Both the position numbers and the translations under genes were made by a program. Of a stretch of 64,000 bases of DNA, positions 16,470 through 25,424 are shown piece by piece. The DNA is from Microvirga sp. 17 mud 1-3 (GTDB lineage Bacteria; Pseudomonadota; Alphaproteobacteria; Rhizobiales; Beijerinckiaceae). The number at the start of each line of letters is the position of its first letter. Positions within the stretch are counted from its first letter, which is position 1. The notes under the pieces are model-generated. The model searched no databases and was not told where the DNA came from. It saw only the letters and a program-made list of their open reading frames with translations. The DNA lies in contig NZ_CP029481.1 in assembly GCF_003151255.1 (NCBI RefSeq), positions 1,798,001-1,862,000 on the forward strand, read 5' to 3'.

Positions 16470-16766
16470 ATGCTCGGAACACGGATCCTGAAAGCGTCTC
16501 TGGCTGTGCTCGTCCTCGGCGGAACGGCCTTTGTCGCGACGCAGCCCGCAGAGGCGGGTGCCAGCACCGGCACGTGGCGCAACGGCATGGTCGAAGGGCC
16601 CTATGGGCCAGGCTATTACGGCCCGGACAGGGGACCGCATGCCTATTATCGCGAGGGTTATCGCGGCATTGCTCGTGACGAAGACGAGGATTGCTACACG
16701 GTCCGGCGCCGTTTCGTCGACGATTGGGGGCGCGTGATCGTACGCCGCGAGCGCATCTGCGACTGA
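16470..16766 (+). CDS. Small secreted hypothetical protein
   Basis: A 98-residue protein with a signal peptide (LKASLAVLVLGGTAFVATQPAEAG, cleavage near residue 27). The mature part is Gly/Tyr/Pro-rich (GPYGPGYYGPDRGPHAYYREGY). The C-terminal DCYTVRRRFVDDWGRVIVRRERIC has two Cys that could form a disulfide. Such short periplasmic proteins are frequent in Methylobacteriaceae and have no known role. GGAG precedes the ATG. Confidence 0.7.
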   Translation: MLGTRILKASLAVLVLGGTAFVATQPAEAGASTGTWRNGMVEGPYGPGYYGPDRGPHAYYREGYRGIARDEDEDCYTVRRRFVDDWGRVIVRRERICD

Positions 16767-17140
16767 GCGGGCTTCATGGATGGCCCTGCCAGGTTGCTTC
16801 TGTCCGCCACAGGGCCGACATGGCAGGGCATTCTTGGAGACGAGTGTTGTTAAATTTATCGCCTGGGTCGTCAGGTTTTGGCCGGTGGGAACCTATGGGG
16901 AACACTTCACAGGCTTTATGTTGCGCTTTCTCGGCTGCAAGAAGAACAAACCGGGAGAAGCCATCACAACTTCATGATTGCTTGGCTGTAATTCTCGAAG
17001 CGTAACGGTCAAGCTTGGACCGAGGCAGTTATCCGTAACTCAGAAGGATTAAGGGCTCACATTACGGGTGAGAGGCGGTTCGAATTCCATAAGGTCGCGT
17101 TAGTCTTCATGGGAATGTTGCACAGCCTTGGGAGATATCC
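16767..17140. other. Intergenic region with an inverted repeat
   Basis: About 370 bases without a supported gene. GCCCTGCCA (16783-16791) and TGGCAGGGC (16821-16829) can pair after the secreted-protein gene, but no T-tract follows, so it is at best a weak terminator. Confidence 0.3.
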
Positions 17141-17464
17141 ATGCGCGCCCTGCCGAAGATCCTTATTGCCGCTACGGCGTTTGTCGCTGCGGCAAGCGTT
17201 GCGTCCCCGCCTGCCCAGGCTATGGGGAAGTGGCGGGCTTGGTGGGCCTATCATCACGGCGGCAACAATGGCGGTTCACCCGGCGGCTCGCCCGGAGGAT
17301 CACCGGGTGGCGGTCCCAACCGCGGAGCTCCCGGCCCGATTGCCGGTGCCGGCCTGCCGTTCCTGCTTCTCGCGGGCGGGTATGTCCTTGTTCGCCGGCG
17401 CCGCAGCCGCAGGCGCGCTCTCGAGGACGCCGCGCAGCAGGCTCTGCCGGTATCCGAGCGCTGA
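17141..17464 (+). CDS. Secreted protein with Gly-Gly-Ser-Pro repeats and a C-terminal sorting-like helix
   Basis: The 107-residue product has a signal peptide (LIAATAFVAAASVASPPAQA, cut near residue 27) and tandem GGSP repeats (four near residues 43-57). It then has a tripartite tail: APGPIAGAGLP, a hydrophobic span FLLLAGGYVLV, and an Arg cluster RRRRSRRR. The tail resembles CTERM-type cell-surface sorting signals (motif, membrane helix, basic cluster), though it is not the classical PEP motif. A GCCCGGCC/GGCCGGGC hairpin follows at 17496-17525. Confidence 0.6.
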   Translation: MRALPKILIAATAFVAAASVASPPAQAMGKWRAWWAYHHGGNNGGSPGGSPGGSPGGGPNRGAPGPIAGAGLPFLLLAGGYVLVRRRRSRRRALEDAAQQALPVSER

Positions 17465-17857
17465 CCGAAATCGCGTCGCCCTTCATCCGATAAGAGCCCG
17501 GCCGTGGATTTGAACGAGGCCGGGCACAGCGCCTAAGGGCAGGGCCTGCGCTTCGGGGAGGTGAAGTCTTCCGTGCCCGGCAACAGCGCCGGTGGCTAAC
17601 CCGAGGCTATTTGCAGCCCAGGTGAATCGATTGCTGCTTCACGGACGTCGGGGAGGCGACGCTCGACAAATATGAGCGAAGCGCTCTCTAGACCATGCTC
17701 ACAGAACATGGCCTGTCGGCCGTGGTATTGCTGATTGTGCTTTATGCGCTTCATGACTGAGCCCGTTCATGAGGCTCAGAGCCTTCCGCTCGACTGATCA
17801 GAGCGCAATATGGTCTGAGGAGGCCCACGAGCCCCCTCAGACCATAAGGATTATGGC
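17465..17857. other. Intergenic region with two hairpins
   Basis: No gene is supported. GCCCGGCC (17496-17503) pairs with GGCCGGGC (17518-17525) after the sorting-signal protein. ATGGTCTGAGG (17810-17820) pairs with CCTCAGACCAT (17835-17845) just past the KGG-protein stop and may be its terminator, although the T-tract is missing. Confidence 0.4.
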
Positions 17858-18046
17858 TTAGCGGTTATGACTGCCGCCGCCACCATGCGAATGCTCGCCG
17901 CCCTTCCGGCCGGCTTCAGAGGCCTTTTCAGGATCGTTCTTGAAGTTGCCGCCACTGGCCTCGCCACCCTTCTTGGCGATCTCGTGCTGCTTGTTCTTGT
18001 CCATGGAAGCAAAGCCACGGTTCGAGGTGTCTTTATTCTGAGCCAC
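17858..18046 (-). CDS. KGG-repeat stress-induced protein (GsiB/Con-10 type)
   Basis: A 62-residue, very hydrophilic protein with the plant-LEA-like KGG motifs: HEIAKKGGEASGGNF and SEAGRKGGEHSHGG. This family accumulates in general stress and stationary phase. The start is a GTG at 18044-18046 giving MAQNKDTSNRGFASM, because AAGGAG lies eight bases upstream. The ATG-initiated longer frame (to 18097) has no site. Proteins of this kind are usually controlled by the EcfG general stress response; no clear -35 was identified. Confidence 0.85.
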   Translation of the reverse strand: MAQNKDTSNRGFASMDKNKQHEIAKKGGEASGGNFKNDPEKASEAGRKGGEHSHGGGGSHNR

Positions 18047-18450
18047 TGTAGATCTCCTTTGTACCCCTAAGGGAGTCCGGACAACGAACGGGGTCATGAT
18101 TGGTTCATGCGTGGCAACAAACTCTGTATTACTTCGTGGTGTGACATATGTGCAGCTGGGCTTTAGGCTCGAATCCCCATTAAATTGTTTCGATGTGATT
18201 CCTAATTTCTGCTAAGAAGCCTAAGAATCATAAAAAATACTTTCTATTCATTCTTGAGTGCAGTGAATATACACACGCATTTCAGGTATCATGTCCCAGC
18301 GCGGACAATCCCGCAGACGCTGAAAGTGATGCTGAGCCTGGCACCAGGGGGCCTTTCTCGTGCCCTGTCTGTCCCCTCCGGTTCCTTGGGCTTCGTACTG
18401 TTCAGTCACTGAGTTCGGTCTGCGCCTCTGGCGAGCTCTGGAGGTATCAA
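18047..18450. other. Intergenic region, nothing recognised
   Basis: About 400 bases between the KGG gene and the IS6 remnant, AT-rich near 18180-18250. It probably holds the KGG promoter. No gene is supported. Confidence 0.3.
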
Positions 18451-18896
18451 TATTCAAAGGCCGTCATTTTGATCGATCCGAAATCCTGCTCTGTGTCGGT
18501 GGTGCCTGGCCTACAATCTGAGCCTGCGAAACCTTGAGGAGATGATGGCCGAGCGCGGTATCTCAGGCGCTCATGCGACCGTCCGCAGGTGGGTTATCCG
18601 CTACTCGCCTGAGCTGCTCGAGAGCTTCAATAGGCGTAAACGAAGCGTCAGCCGGAAACGGCACGTGGATGAGACTTACATCAAAGTGCGAGGCCGGTGG
18701 CGGTATCTCCCCGGATTGAGCAGGATCATCGGGCCATCAAGCGGCGGGTCCGGCCCATGCTCGGCTTCCAGTCCATGGTCAGCGCTCGTGTGATCCTGGG
18801 CGGCGTCGAGATGATCACATGATGCGCAAGCAGGCCAAGTATGCCTGCAATCGGAAACCATCACTCGCCGCGCAGTTTCACCTGCTCGCCGCATGA
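18451..18896 (+). pseudogene. Remnant of an IS6-family transposase
   Basis: Fragments of an IS6-type DDE transposase can be read in order: FKGRHFDRSEILLCV, then after a one-base shift AYNLSLRNLEEMMAERGIS, RRWVIRYSPELLESFNRRKR and HVDETYIKVRGRWRYL (first catalytic Asp region). It then jumps directly to EQDHRAIKRRVRPMLGFQSM and a C-terminus QAKYACNRKPSL ending at 18896. The segment with the second catalytic Asp is deleted. Another frame change joins the halves, so no active protein can be made. Confidence 0.8.
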
Positions 18897-19366
18897 GCGA
18901 ATACGAACCCCTCTGAGATTTCTCTGTCCATAGTCAGAAATTGCGACAAGGCCCCCAAGCTTAATACGGAGGAAGAGTGCAATCCATTCGTCAAGCGGGC
19001 GACGGAGAATGCGCGGCCCGGATCCGTCGCCGACCTTCACCGGCTGCCCGCCACGAGATTGACCGCCTGCAGCACCGACCTGAACTCATCACCAAGTTGC
19101 TCGCTATCCAAGCCTCCCACCGCAGGACATTGTGAAAGCAATGGAGTAATTATGCCGTTCATCTGAAGATTTTTCTCTGGATGAGAAAGATAACCTCAAT
19201 TTTATCCCTATCGGGTATATCAGGATTACTGTCGTGGCCTCGAAATAGTTACAGTCTTTTGCTTGATCGAATTGGCTGCCATGGGCCACCATGCGTAAGA
19301 TTTTTGGGAACGAAGTCGCCTTCCGGAGTCCTTTGTGCCAGGGTGGCACCGCGGCAGCATTGTGAG
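18897..19366. other. Intergenic region with possible coding debris
   Basis: About 470 bases between the IS6 remnant and the glycosyltransferase. A short open stretch (around 19000-19134) reads like a helical C-terminal fragment but lacks a start and is not recognised. Bases 19140-19260 are AT-richer and may contain the promoter for the next gene. Confidence 0.3.
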
Positions 19367-20530
19367 ATGAATGTTATCACAAGCAGCAACAGCGACTGGA
19401 GCGTCTCATTATTGGCTTGGGGTGATCCTGCAAGTCTGAAGACGTTCAGCGGATACTCCGCCCAGCTCCGGGCCCAGTTGAAAGCACAAAACCTTCTGCG
19501 CCGCGAGTACAACATCAATACAGTTGGAGCCACCGACGCGCTTGTCGGCGCGCTGTCCCTTGTGCCGCTTCTGTCGGGCCGAAGGCCGACGGTCCGTCGC
19601 GAGTGGCTCTGGTCACGATCAGCAATCGGGACCTTGTCTCGGAGACTGAATCGCAAGATCGAGCTGGCAGGAGACCGGGGTGCATTCCTGGAAGTCGGAA
19701 CTCTCGCGCGCGTCGACAAGCGCTTTGGGCCGCAGTTTCAGATCACGGACATGACTGTGTTCCAAGCGCGGGAGGCAGGGCAGTTCGGATTTGGCCATAT
19801 GTCGGCGGGAACTGTGGCGCAGGCCATTCAGGCGCAGCGCGAGACGCTCGAGCATGCCTGCCACATCTTCGCGATGTCGCAATGGACAGCTGAAAGCCTG
19901 GTGAGCCACTACGGCACTCCCGAGAACAAGATTACGGTAGTCTACACGGGCCCAAACATGGATCCCCAGGACGAAGTCGTACAGCGACGTCCCCACCAGA
20001 TCCTGTTCGTCGGTTACGACTGGAACCGGAAAGGCGGGCCGCTCCTGCTCGATGCGTTTCGTTTGGTTCGACACGCCATGCCCGATGCTGAACTCGTTAT
20101 CGTCGGGCCGGACCCTGAAGTTCGCGAGGACGGCATTCGGATTGCCGGGACGTTGGACAGACGGGATCCTTCGCAATTCGCCAAGCTGAAGCGCCTTTAT
20201 CGTGAGTCCGCATGCCTCTGCCTGCCTTCGTGCTTCGACCCCTTCCCGATCGCGATTGTGGATGCCATGACACTTGGGACGCCGGTCGTGGCATTCGACA
20301 ATGGAAGTCGTCGTGAAGCGATCTTGGACGGAAGGACGGGATTGCTCGCGAGGAATGGAGATGTCGTCGACCTCAGCAGAGCACTAGGAAAATTGCTCGC
20401 CAGTCCGGATCTGCAAGTGGTCATGTCCCATGAGGCGCGGAGCCGCGCCCGTGACCTGTTCACATGGGAGCGTGTGGTCGAACGGATCGGAACGACAATT
20501 CGGAGACATCTCGATGAATCAGCAAGGTGA
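19367..20530 (+). CDS. Family 4 glycosyltransferase
   Basis: A 387-residue GT-B enzyme. The C-terminal half has HQILFVGYDWNRKGGPLLLDAFRLV (about residue 206), DAELVIVGPDP, LKRLYRESACLCLPSCFDPFPIAIVDAMTLGTPVVAF with the Glu-x7-Glu-like donor site changed to D-P-F-x4-V-D, and TGLLA. It probably transfers a sugar during exopolysaccharide or O-antigen assembly at the cytoplasmic face. The ATG at 19367 begins MNVITSS. It overlaps the following aminotransferase gene by 17 bases, implying co-expression. Confidence 0.82.
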   Translation: MNVITSSNSDWSVSLLAWGDPASLKTFSGYSAQLRAQLKAQNLLRREYNINTVGATDALVGALSLVPLLSGRRPTVRREWLWSRSAIGTLSRRLNRKIELAGDRGAFLEVGTLARVDKRFGPQFQITDMTVFQAREAGQFGFGHMSAGTVAQAIQAQRETLEHACHIFAMSQWTAESLVSHYGTPENKITVVYTGPNMDPQDEVVQRRPHQILFVGYDWNRKGGPLLLDAFRLVRHAMPDAELVIVGPDPEVREDGIRIAGTLDRRDPSQFAKLKRLYRESACLCLPSCFDPFPIAIVDAMTLGTPVVAFDNGSRREAILDGRTGLLARNGDVVDLSRALGKLLASPDLQVVMSHEARSRARDLFTWERVVERIGTTIRRHLDESAR

Positions 20531-21663
20531 GGTACGCCAATCCAACATTCCGTTCCACGTGCCGACGCACGTCTCCTCCGAGCCGAACTATGTCCTCGAA
20601 TGCCTGGGAGCCGATGAGGACATCCGCTTTCAGAAGGCATGTTCAAGTTTCTTGAAGGCCAACCTTGGCGTACCCTACGTCGAGCTAACAAGCTCCTGTA
20701 CCCATGCGCTGGAACTGGCCGCGTTAGCACTCGATGTCCAGTCCGGCGACCAGGTCGTCGTGCCAAGCTTTACCTTTACGTCCACTGCGAACGCCTTTCT
20801 GCTCCGCGGAGCCACGGTGTCGTTTGCCGATATCGATCCCGAGACCCTGAATCTCGATCCGGAAAGCCTGAAGCAGTGCGTCAGTTCGAGGACAAAGGTC
20901 GTGGTTGTGGTGCACTATGCCGGCATTGCATGCGACATGGATCCGATTGTCGAAGCCGCCAGCAATGTGGGCGCGGCAGTGGTCGAGGATGCGGCCCATG
21001 CGCTATTCGGAAAATATAAGGGTCGGCCGCTCGGGACCATTGGAGACATAGGAGCGTTCAGCTTTCACCGGACGAAGAACTTCTCCTGCGGGGAAGGGGG
21101 GGGCATTCGCCTGCAACAGCGACGAACTTGCCGAGATCGCCGAGGTGATCCGTGAGAAGGGCACCAACCGGAGCCAATTCATGCGAGGGAACGTCGAGAA
21201 ATACGAGTGGATTCACGAGGGCTCGAGCTACGTTATTGCCGATATGCTCGCAGCCCAACTACTTGCTCAACTCGAGCAATTCGAGCTGGTCCAGTCCAAA
21301 AGGGAGCGGGCCTGGCGCTTCTACCATGACGCCTTGCGGGACTGGGCCGAAACCAATGGCGTGCGGCAGCCTAGCCTTCCCGAGTTCTGCGATCCGGCCT
21401 GGCACCTCTACTACATGATCATGCCGACAACGGAGGCGCGGGACCGGCTCCTGAGCTATTTGAGAGCGCACGGGATCGGTGCTTCCTTCCATTATCTTCC
21501 TCTTCATTTGACGCCGATGGGGCGACAGCTGGGGGGCATGGTCGGAGATGCTCCGGTCACGGAATGGGCGGCGGATCGCCTGATCCGATTGCCCTTCTAC
21601 ACCAACATGTTGCAGGAAGACCTGTTACGCGTCGTTGAGTGCGTCCACCGGTTCCGCTGTTGA
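20514..21663 (+). pseudogene. WecE/RffA-type sugar aminotransferase (DegT/DnrJ/EryC1), frameshifted
   Basis: The protein matches dTDP-4-amino-4,6-dideoxygalactose transaminase in layout: LTSSCTHALELAALALD, VVPSFTFTSTANAFLLRGA, VHYAGIACDMDPI, VEDAAHAL and SFHRTKNFSCGEGG with the PLP lysine. After a shift it reads AFACNSDELAEIAEVIREKGTNRSQF and YVIADMLAAQLLAQLE to RFRC. The shift is in a run of eight G at 21096-21103; seven G would restore one frame of 382 residues. It either reflects a real mutation or phase-variable tract, or a sequencing indel. It would make an aminodeoxy sugar for a surface polysaccharide. Confidence 0.85.
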
Positions 21664-21898
21664 TGAAGCTTGCGCCTGCAACTGGTCTATGCGTGGGAAA
21701 CTTATATCACCGGCTGGCGGGAAGGTCCGGTATGTGACGACCCGCCCCCGGCCTTCTATGTGCCATCGTGGCACTATCCCCGGGCGGACAAGCGTACGAA
21801 CGAATGCTGAAGTTCTGGGCTTCGTGCCATGCAGGTGATACAGAGCCAATGCTCTGTGACACAAAACAAAATCTTGCTTGAAAATCAGCGCTTTAGAG

Positions 21899-21942
21899 TG
21901 GCTGGGGGACCTGGATTCGAACCAAGACTAACGGAGTCAGAG
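21899..21942. repeat. Island attachment site, left (44-bp partial tRNA-Gln copy)
   Basis: The 44 bases match the 3' part of the tRNA-Gln gene at 61501-61544 exactly, from the CCA end through the anticodon loop. Sequence identity stops at 21943. The rest of the tRNA is missing here, so this is the duplicated end left by site-specific integration. Confidence 0.92.
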
Positions 21943-22050
21943 GCCCTGTATATCGAATTAATATCAATGACTTAGGTCGTAAAACTAAGTCATTTATGCT
22001 CTATACTACGCAACAGTTTGCCACTTCGCTGTAAAACAGCGCCGACATGG

Positions 22051-22074
22051 AAAAGGGGCCAGCGGCCCCTTTTT
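22051..22074. terminator. Bidirectional terminator beside the integrase gene
   Basis: AAAAGGGGCC (22051-22060) and GGCCCCTTTT (22063-22072) pair around a 2-base loop. Both strands end in a T-run, so the hairpin can end the integrase transcript (minus) and any transcript arriving from the left. Confidence 0.75.
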
Positions 22075-22088
22075 GCGGACGAGGAGAC

Positions 22089-23159
22089 TTATGCTGCACT
22101 CTCCCAGTATCGCTCCAGCTTGACCATTGCCTGATCAGCCAGTTCCACTTTTCCACCCAGATAATGGGCAGCGAGAATCTCTTCTACGTGTTTCATGGAA
22201 TGACCAGTCACCGCTGCGATCTCCAAAACTGTGGCTCCAGCGAGAGCCAGCCGCGTGATCGCAGTACCGCGCAGGTCATGGAAGGTGAGTCCACCGAGAC
22301 CAGCTTCCTTCTTCTTCTTCGAGAACAATGAACCGAAACCTGACTTCCACTGCTCGCCACGAGCCGTTGTCAGAATGTAGGGACTGGTAGTATTGGCTTC
22401 AGCCTCCTTCAGCGCGGCTTTCAGTGGTCCGACCACCTTCAACCGGACGTATGCGTTTCCCTTGGATTGCTTCAAGTACATATACGTTCCGTCGAAGTAG
22501 GGCTCTTTTGAAGGACCTTTCTTCCAACGCATCTTCAACAGATCGCCTTGCCGCTGACCGGTCCAGATGGCAAGGAGGGCTGCCATCGAGATATGGGGAG
22601 GGGCGCTCTCATAGAATTTGCGCTCATCATCCGCTGTCCAGATCAGATCTTGACGGTTCGATTGATATTCTCTCCCACCTTTTGTGCAGGGGTTCTCGTC
22701 GATAAGTCCTCGATCCATGCCGACTGAACAGATTCGAGCCAGCACGGTCCAAGCGTAATCACCCTGGCGCAGCGAGCGCTGATGAAGTTCATCTCGCCAT
22801 TTTTTGAATACGCCACGGGTTTTCTTGACATTGATCGTCTTGAAGGCTGAGAGGGGCAAGCTTCCGAACTTTTTCTCAACGGCCTCGATGTGCTTGAGGT
22901 AGTCTGCCTTCGTCCGGTCGCGGAGTTTCCCGAACTCGGTGGACCCCTTGTAGGTAGCGATCACCGAATGAAAGATGCCTTTCGGTATCTTTGCTGCGTT
23001 ACGCCCTGCGACGGCTGCTTCGAACTCTTTGGCGAAAGCAAGGGTTCCATACTTCGACTTGAGCCGGGGACCACCACGCCATGCGTAGTAGTATGGTCCA
23101 AAGACCTTACCCTTGCGCTTCATGTTAGTTTTATGAAGACCAGCGAGCTTAATCTCCAT
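22089..23159 (-). CDS. int: Tyrosine-family site-specific integrase
   Basis: A 356-residue integrase. The catalytic set is visible: R203 in WTGQRQGD, H294 and R297 in FHDLRG, H320 in VTGHS, and nucleophile Y333 in AHYLG. Residues about 60-160 form the core-binding region. It lies 147 bases from the left attachment repeat, on the minus strand and facing the boundary. It should integrate and, with the excisionase-like gene, excise the island at tRNA-Gln. It overlaps that gene by 11 bases. Confidence 0.92.
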   Translation of the reverse strand: MEIKLAGLHKTNMKRKGKVFGPYYYAWRGGPRLKSKYGTLAFAKEFEAAVAGRNAAKIPKGIFHSVIATYKGSTEFGKLRDRTKADYLKHIEAVEKKFGSLPLSAFKTINVKKTRGVFKKWRDELHQRSLRQGDYAWTVLARICSVGMDRGLIDENPCTKGGREYQSNRQDLIWTADDERKFYESAPPHISMAALLAIWTGQRQGDLLKMRWKKGPSKEPYFDGTYMYLKQSKGNAYVRLKVVGPLKAALKEAEANTTSPYILTTARGEQWKSGFGSLFSKKKKEAGLGGLTFHDLRGTAITRLALAGATVLEIAAVTGHSMKHVEEILAAHYLGGKVELADQAMVKLERYWESAA

Positions 23160-23394
23160 ACCCGTTCTCCTTCATCCACCGATCCAGTTCATTGGCTTCG
23201 ATATCCAAAGTGGACAGTCCTGAAGCGCGATCAATATGAGCGTCTATGGACTTCTGATCCCACTGGCGCGTTCCAGGTAAAGGCCCTGGAACCAATCCCT
23301 TCTCACGCCACCGGTCAAATGTCCGAAGGCTTCTGGCATTACAATAAGCGGCTGCCTCTGCTTTAGTTAAGAGCCGCGCTTTAACAGTGTGCAT
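23149..23394 (-). CDS. Excisionase-like helix-turn-helix protein
   Basis: An 81-residue protein starting MHTVKARLLTKAEAAAYCNARSLRTFDRWREKGLVPGPLPGTRQWDQKSIDAHID. This is a MerR/excisionase-type winged helix, as in AlpA- or Xis-like proteins. It overlaps the integrase start by 11 bases, so both are translated from one message. It probably directs recombination toward excision and may regulate int. Confidence 0.8.
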   Translation of the reverse strand: MHTVKARLLTKAEAAAYCNARSLRTFDRWREKGLVPGPLPGTRQWDQKSIDAHIDRASGLSTLDIEANELDRWMKENGYGD

Positions 23395-23751
23395 TCTGTT
23401 GGAATGTAGGAGCGTACCGGGGCAACGCTCCGTGGACGGAGTATACCCGGTGGCGATGTTGGTGCGCGGCCTCGCAAGCTTTTTGTGCGCACCAATGTGA
23501 AATGATTTTTGCCTTTCAATAAAGCTGAAAGGAGAAGTTTCCCGAGCGGCCTTAAAAATCGTGCGCCGCGCTAGGGTATTACTATCTTCAGATGCCAAGG
23601 GAGCCTGAACAGGAGCGCTTCCTTGGCATAGAGAAATGGAACGGTGGCAACTTCGCACCGTCCTTGATCACAATATGACTGCCCACATAAAGCGAGTTTA
23701 GAGAGTTTGCAGTCGGGCTTAAAGGGGCGGTTTGAAACGCCCGTTCAAGCG
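23395..23751. other. Intergenic region, nothing recognised
   Basis: About 360 bases upstream of the xis-int operon. Palindromic traces such as GGAGCGT..ACGCTCC (around 23408-23431) are present and may belong to the promoter of xis-int. No gene is supported. Confidence 0.3.
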
Positions 23752-24060
23752 TCAGGCATCTTCGACTTCGAAAAACTCTTCGACGGCAGTCGTTTCGCCG
23801 TGCACTTCCAGCCACTCCTGAGCCTCTGTTGGAGTCAGAACTCTGATATCCTGCCCACCACTCCATGAGTTCGGCCCATCTTGCTGGCTATAGCTGGTCA
23901 TAGCCCCTCCAGCCCCATGAATGAACCAGTTTCCTTTCGCTGTCCGGTAAAGGTCTTCCTCGATCCATTTGAAATCACCGGGGCTATGGCCATTGTTATA
24001 GTTCGCGATACGAGTTGCCGTCTCTGTATCATAACGCTTGCCTTCAATAATCTTTCTCAT
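23752..24060 (-). CDS. Conserved mobile-element hypothetical protein
   Basis: A 102-residue protein: MRKIIEGKRYDTETATRIANYNNGHSPGDFKWIEEDLYRTAKGNWFIHGAGGAMTSY, then SGGQDIRVLTPTEAQEWLEVHG. From memory, this KxYDTETA ... DLYRTxxGxxFxxGxGGA ... L(T/S)xxEAxxWxE pattern is common in integrative elements and phages of many phyla. Function is unknown. It is a stand-alone gene beside the integrase module. Confidence 0.75.
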   Translation of the reverse strand: MRKIIEGKRYDTETATRIANYNNGHSPGDFKWIEEDLYRTAKGNWFIHGAGGAMTSYSQQDGPNSWSGGQDIRVLTPTEAQEWLEVHGETTAVEEFFEVEDA

Positions 24061-24602
24061 AAAGCCGCTCCAAAAATGAAAATTGTCTGCATTTCTTCAT
24101 TTGCGGCGATCCCATTATGCAGTTTCTCTGCCAACCGCCCCAATGCGAGGATTAATGCCGAATAATTATTTTCTCGTCAAGCAAAATTTCAAATTATCCA
24201 AAGTATTTGAATTTTCGTTGCACGAATAGCAAGGCCGATAAAAAGATAACAACTGATCATGTACTTAGAAAAAAATTTTCGGTCCCCGAAGTAATTTAAG
24301 TAAATCTGGAGCAAAAATTAAACCAAATACGGTGCTAGCATGCACCGGACGCACGAATTTGTGCTGCCGATCTCAGGTATATCCTGATCTCAATAGGGAG
24401 CAGCTATCGCCAAGCTTGGTCGTCTCAGACGCATTTAGCAAGGCTAACGCTTCCGTCCCGACGCCACTTCACAGGATGGCATGCTCAAAATTGTTGAGAG
24501 ACTTGTCTGCACGAACTCTCGGATGAGAGGTCAGGGGCATAAATCGTTTGAACTGGCCTGAACGAGCTTATTCTTTGGAACATGCCGCTCCCTCAGCAGG
24601 CA
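24061..24602. other. AT-rich intergenic region with a short repeat
   Basis: About 540 bases with no supported gene. 24150-24330 is strongly AT-rich compared with the rest of the window. Near the right end ACGAACTCTCGGATGAGAGG (24511-24530) is repeated exactly at 25692-25711. Confidence 0.4.
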
Positions 24603-25424
24603 TTACCTCCTTCGGCAAACGGTCTCAATCAATGCGATCCGGTTCTCTTCCAGATTGCGGCGCTGGTTCGCAGCCATCTCCTTGAACTCTGAGCCCATCA
24701 AGAGAACAAAGCTGACAGGCGGAGGTCCGTTCTCCTGGAGGCAGCGGTCCATCCCGATAAACCAGTCTCGACCTGCCGCTGTCGTATCCTGCCAATGCTC
24801 CACCTCGAATCCGGCTTGCTCAAGCAGGCTCCGCAAATCTTGCGGTGTGATAAGGTGGCTGATCGAAGGCTCCCGAGCCCACGGGACTGGAAAGATGACC
24901 TCACCGCTCGGTCCTTGCAGCACATCGTAGAGAGCGAACACGCCACCGGGCTTCAGGACACGGTAGGCTTCCCGGTACAGCGTCGCCTTGTCTGGGATGT
25001 TCATCGCAACGTGCTGCGTCCAAGCGATATCGAACGAACCGTCCGGGAAGGGCAGGTCGAGAGCATTCGCTTGCTGGTACGTGACACGTTCACCAAGGCC
25101 GACCCATTCCGCCAGATCGCGAGCGGTCCGGCAGTATGCCTCAGTGAGGTCAATCCCTGTCACATGACAGCCGTAGGTGGCAGCTAATGTGCGCGAAGCT
25201 CCACCCAGGCCCGAACCGATGTCGAGAACGCGGTCTGCTGCTGTTGGTTTGATCCAGTTGGCCAGTTCGAGAGTCGCTTGCCGTCCCCGGATATGGAACT
25301 CATCGACGGCTGCAAGATCAGTAGGCTGAAGGTGCGCGGGGTCTTTCCCTGCCCGTTGGAGAGCTTCTCGGATAGCCTTGGTCAGATCTCGGTGGGTGTA
25401 GTGCTCTTCGACAGCGGCATTCAT
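24603..25424 (-). CDS. Class I SAM-dependent methyltransferase (sarcosine/dimethylglycine-type)
   Basis: A 273-residue enzyme. Motif I is VLDIGSGLGGASRTLA (about residue 66), motif II HVTGIDLTEAYCRTA, motif IV FDIAWTQHVAMNI, and post-motifs YRVLKPGGVFALYDVL. The family includes glycine-betaine pathway and small-molecule N- or C-methyltransferases; the substrate is unknown. AGAGAGGC upstream supports the ATG at 25424 rather than the one seven codons earlier. Confidence 0.85.
   Translation of the reverse strand: MNAAVEEHYTHRDLTKAIREALQRAGKDPAHLQPTDLAAVDEFHIRGRQATLELANWIKPTAADRVLDIGSGLGGASRTLAATYGCHVTGIDLTEAYCRTARDLAEWVGLGERVTYQQANALDLPFPDGSFDIAWTQHVAMNIPDKATLYREAYRVLKPGGVFALYDVLQGPSGEVIFPVPWAREPSISHLITPQDLRSLLEQAGFEVEHWQDTTAAGRDWFIGMDRCLQENGPPPVSFVLLMGSEFKEMAANQRRNLEENRIALIETVCRRR

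Noticed and set aside
21661..21805. Possible C-terminal peptide (WETYITGWREGP) between the aminotransferase and the left repeat
   Set aside because: No start codon with a ribosome site and no known family. Could be chance in GC-rich DNA.
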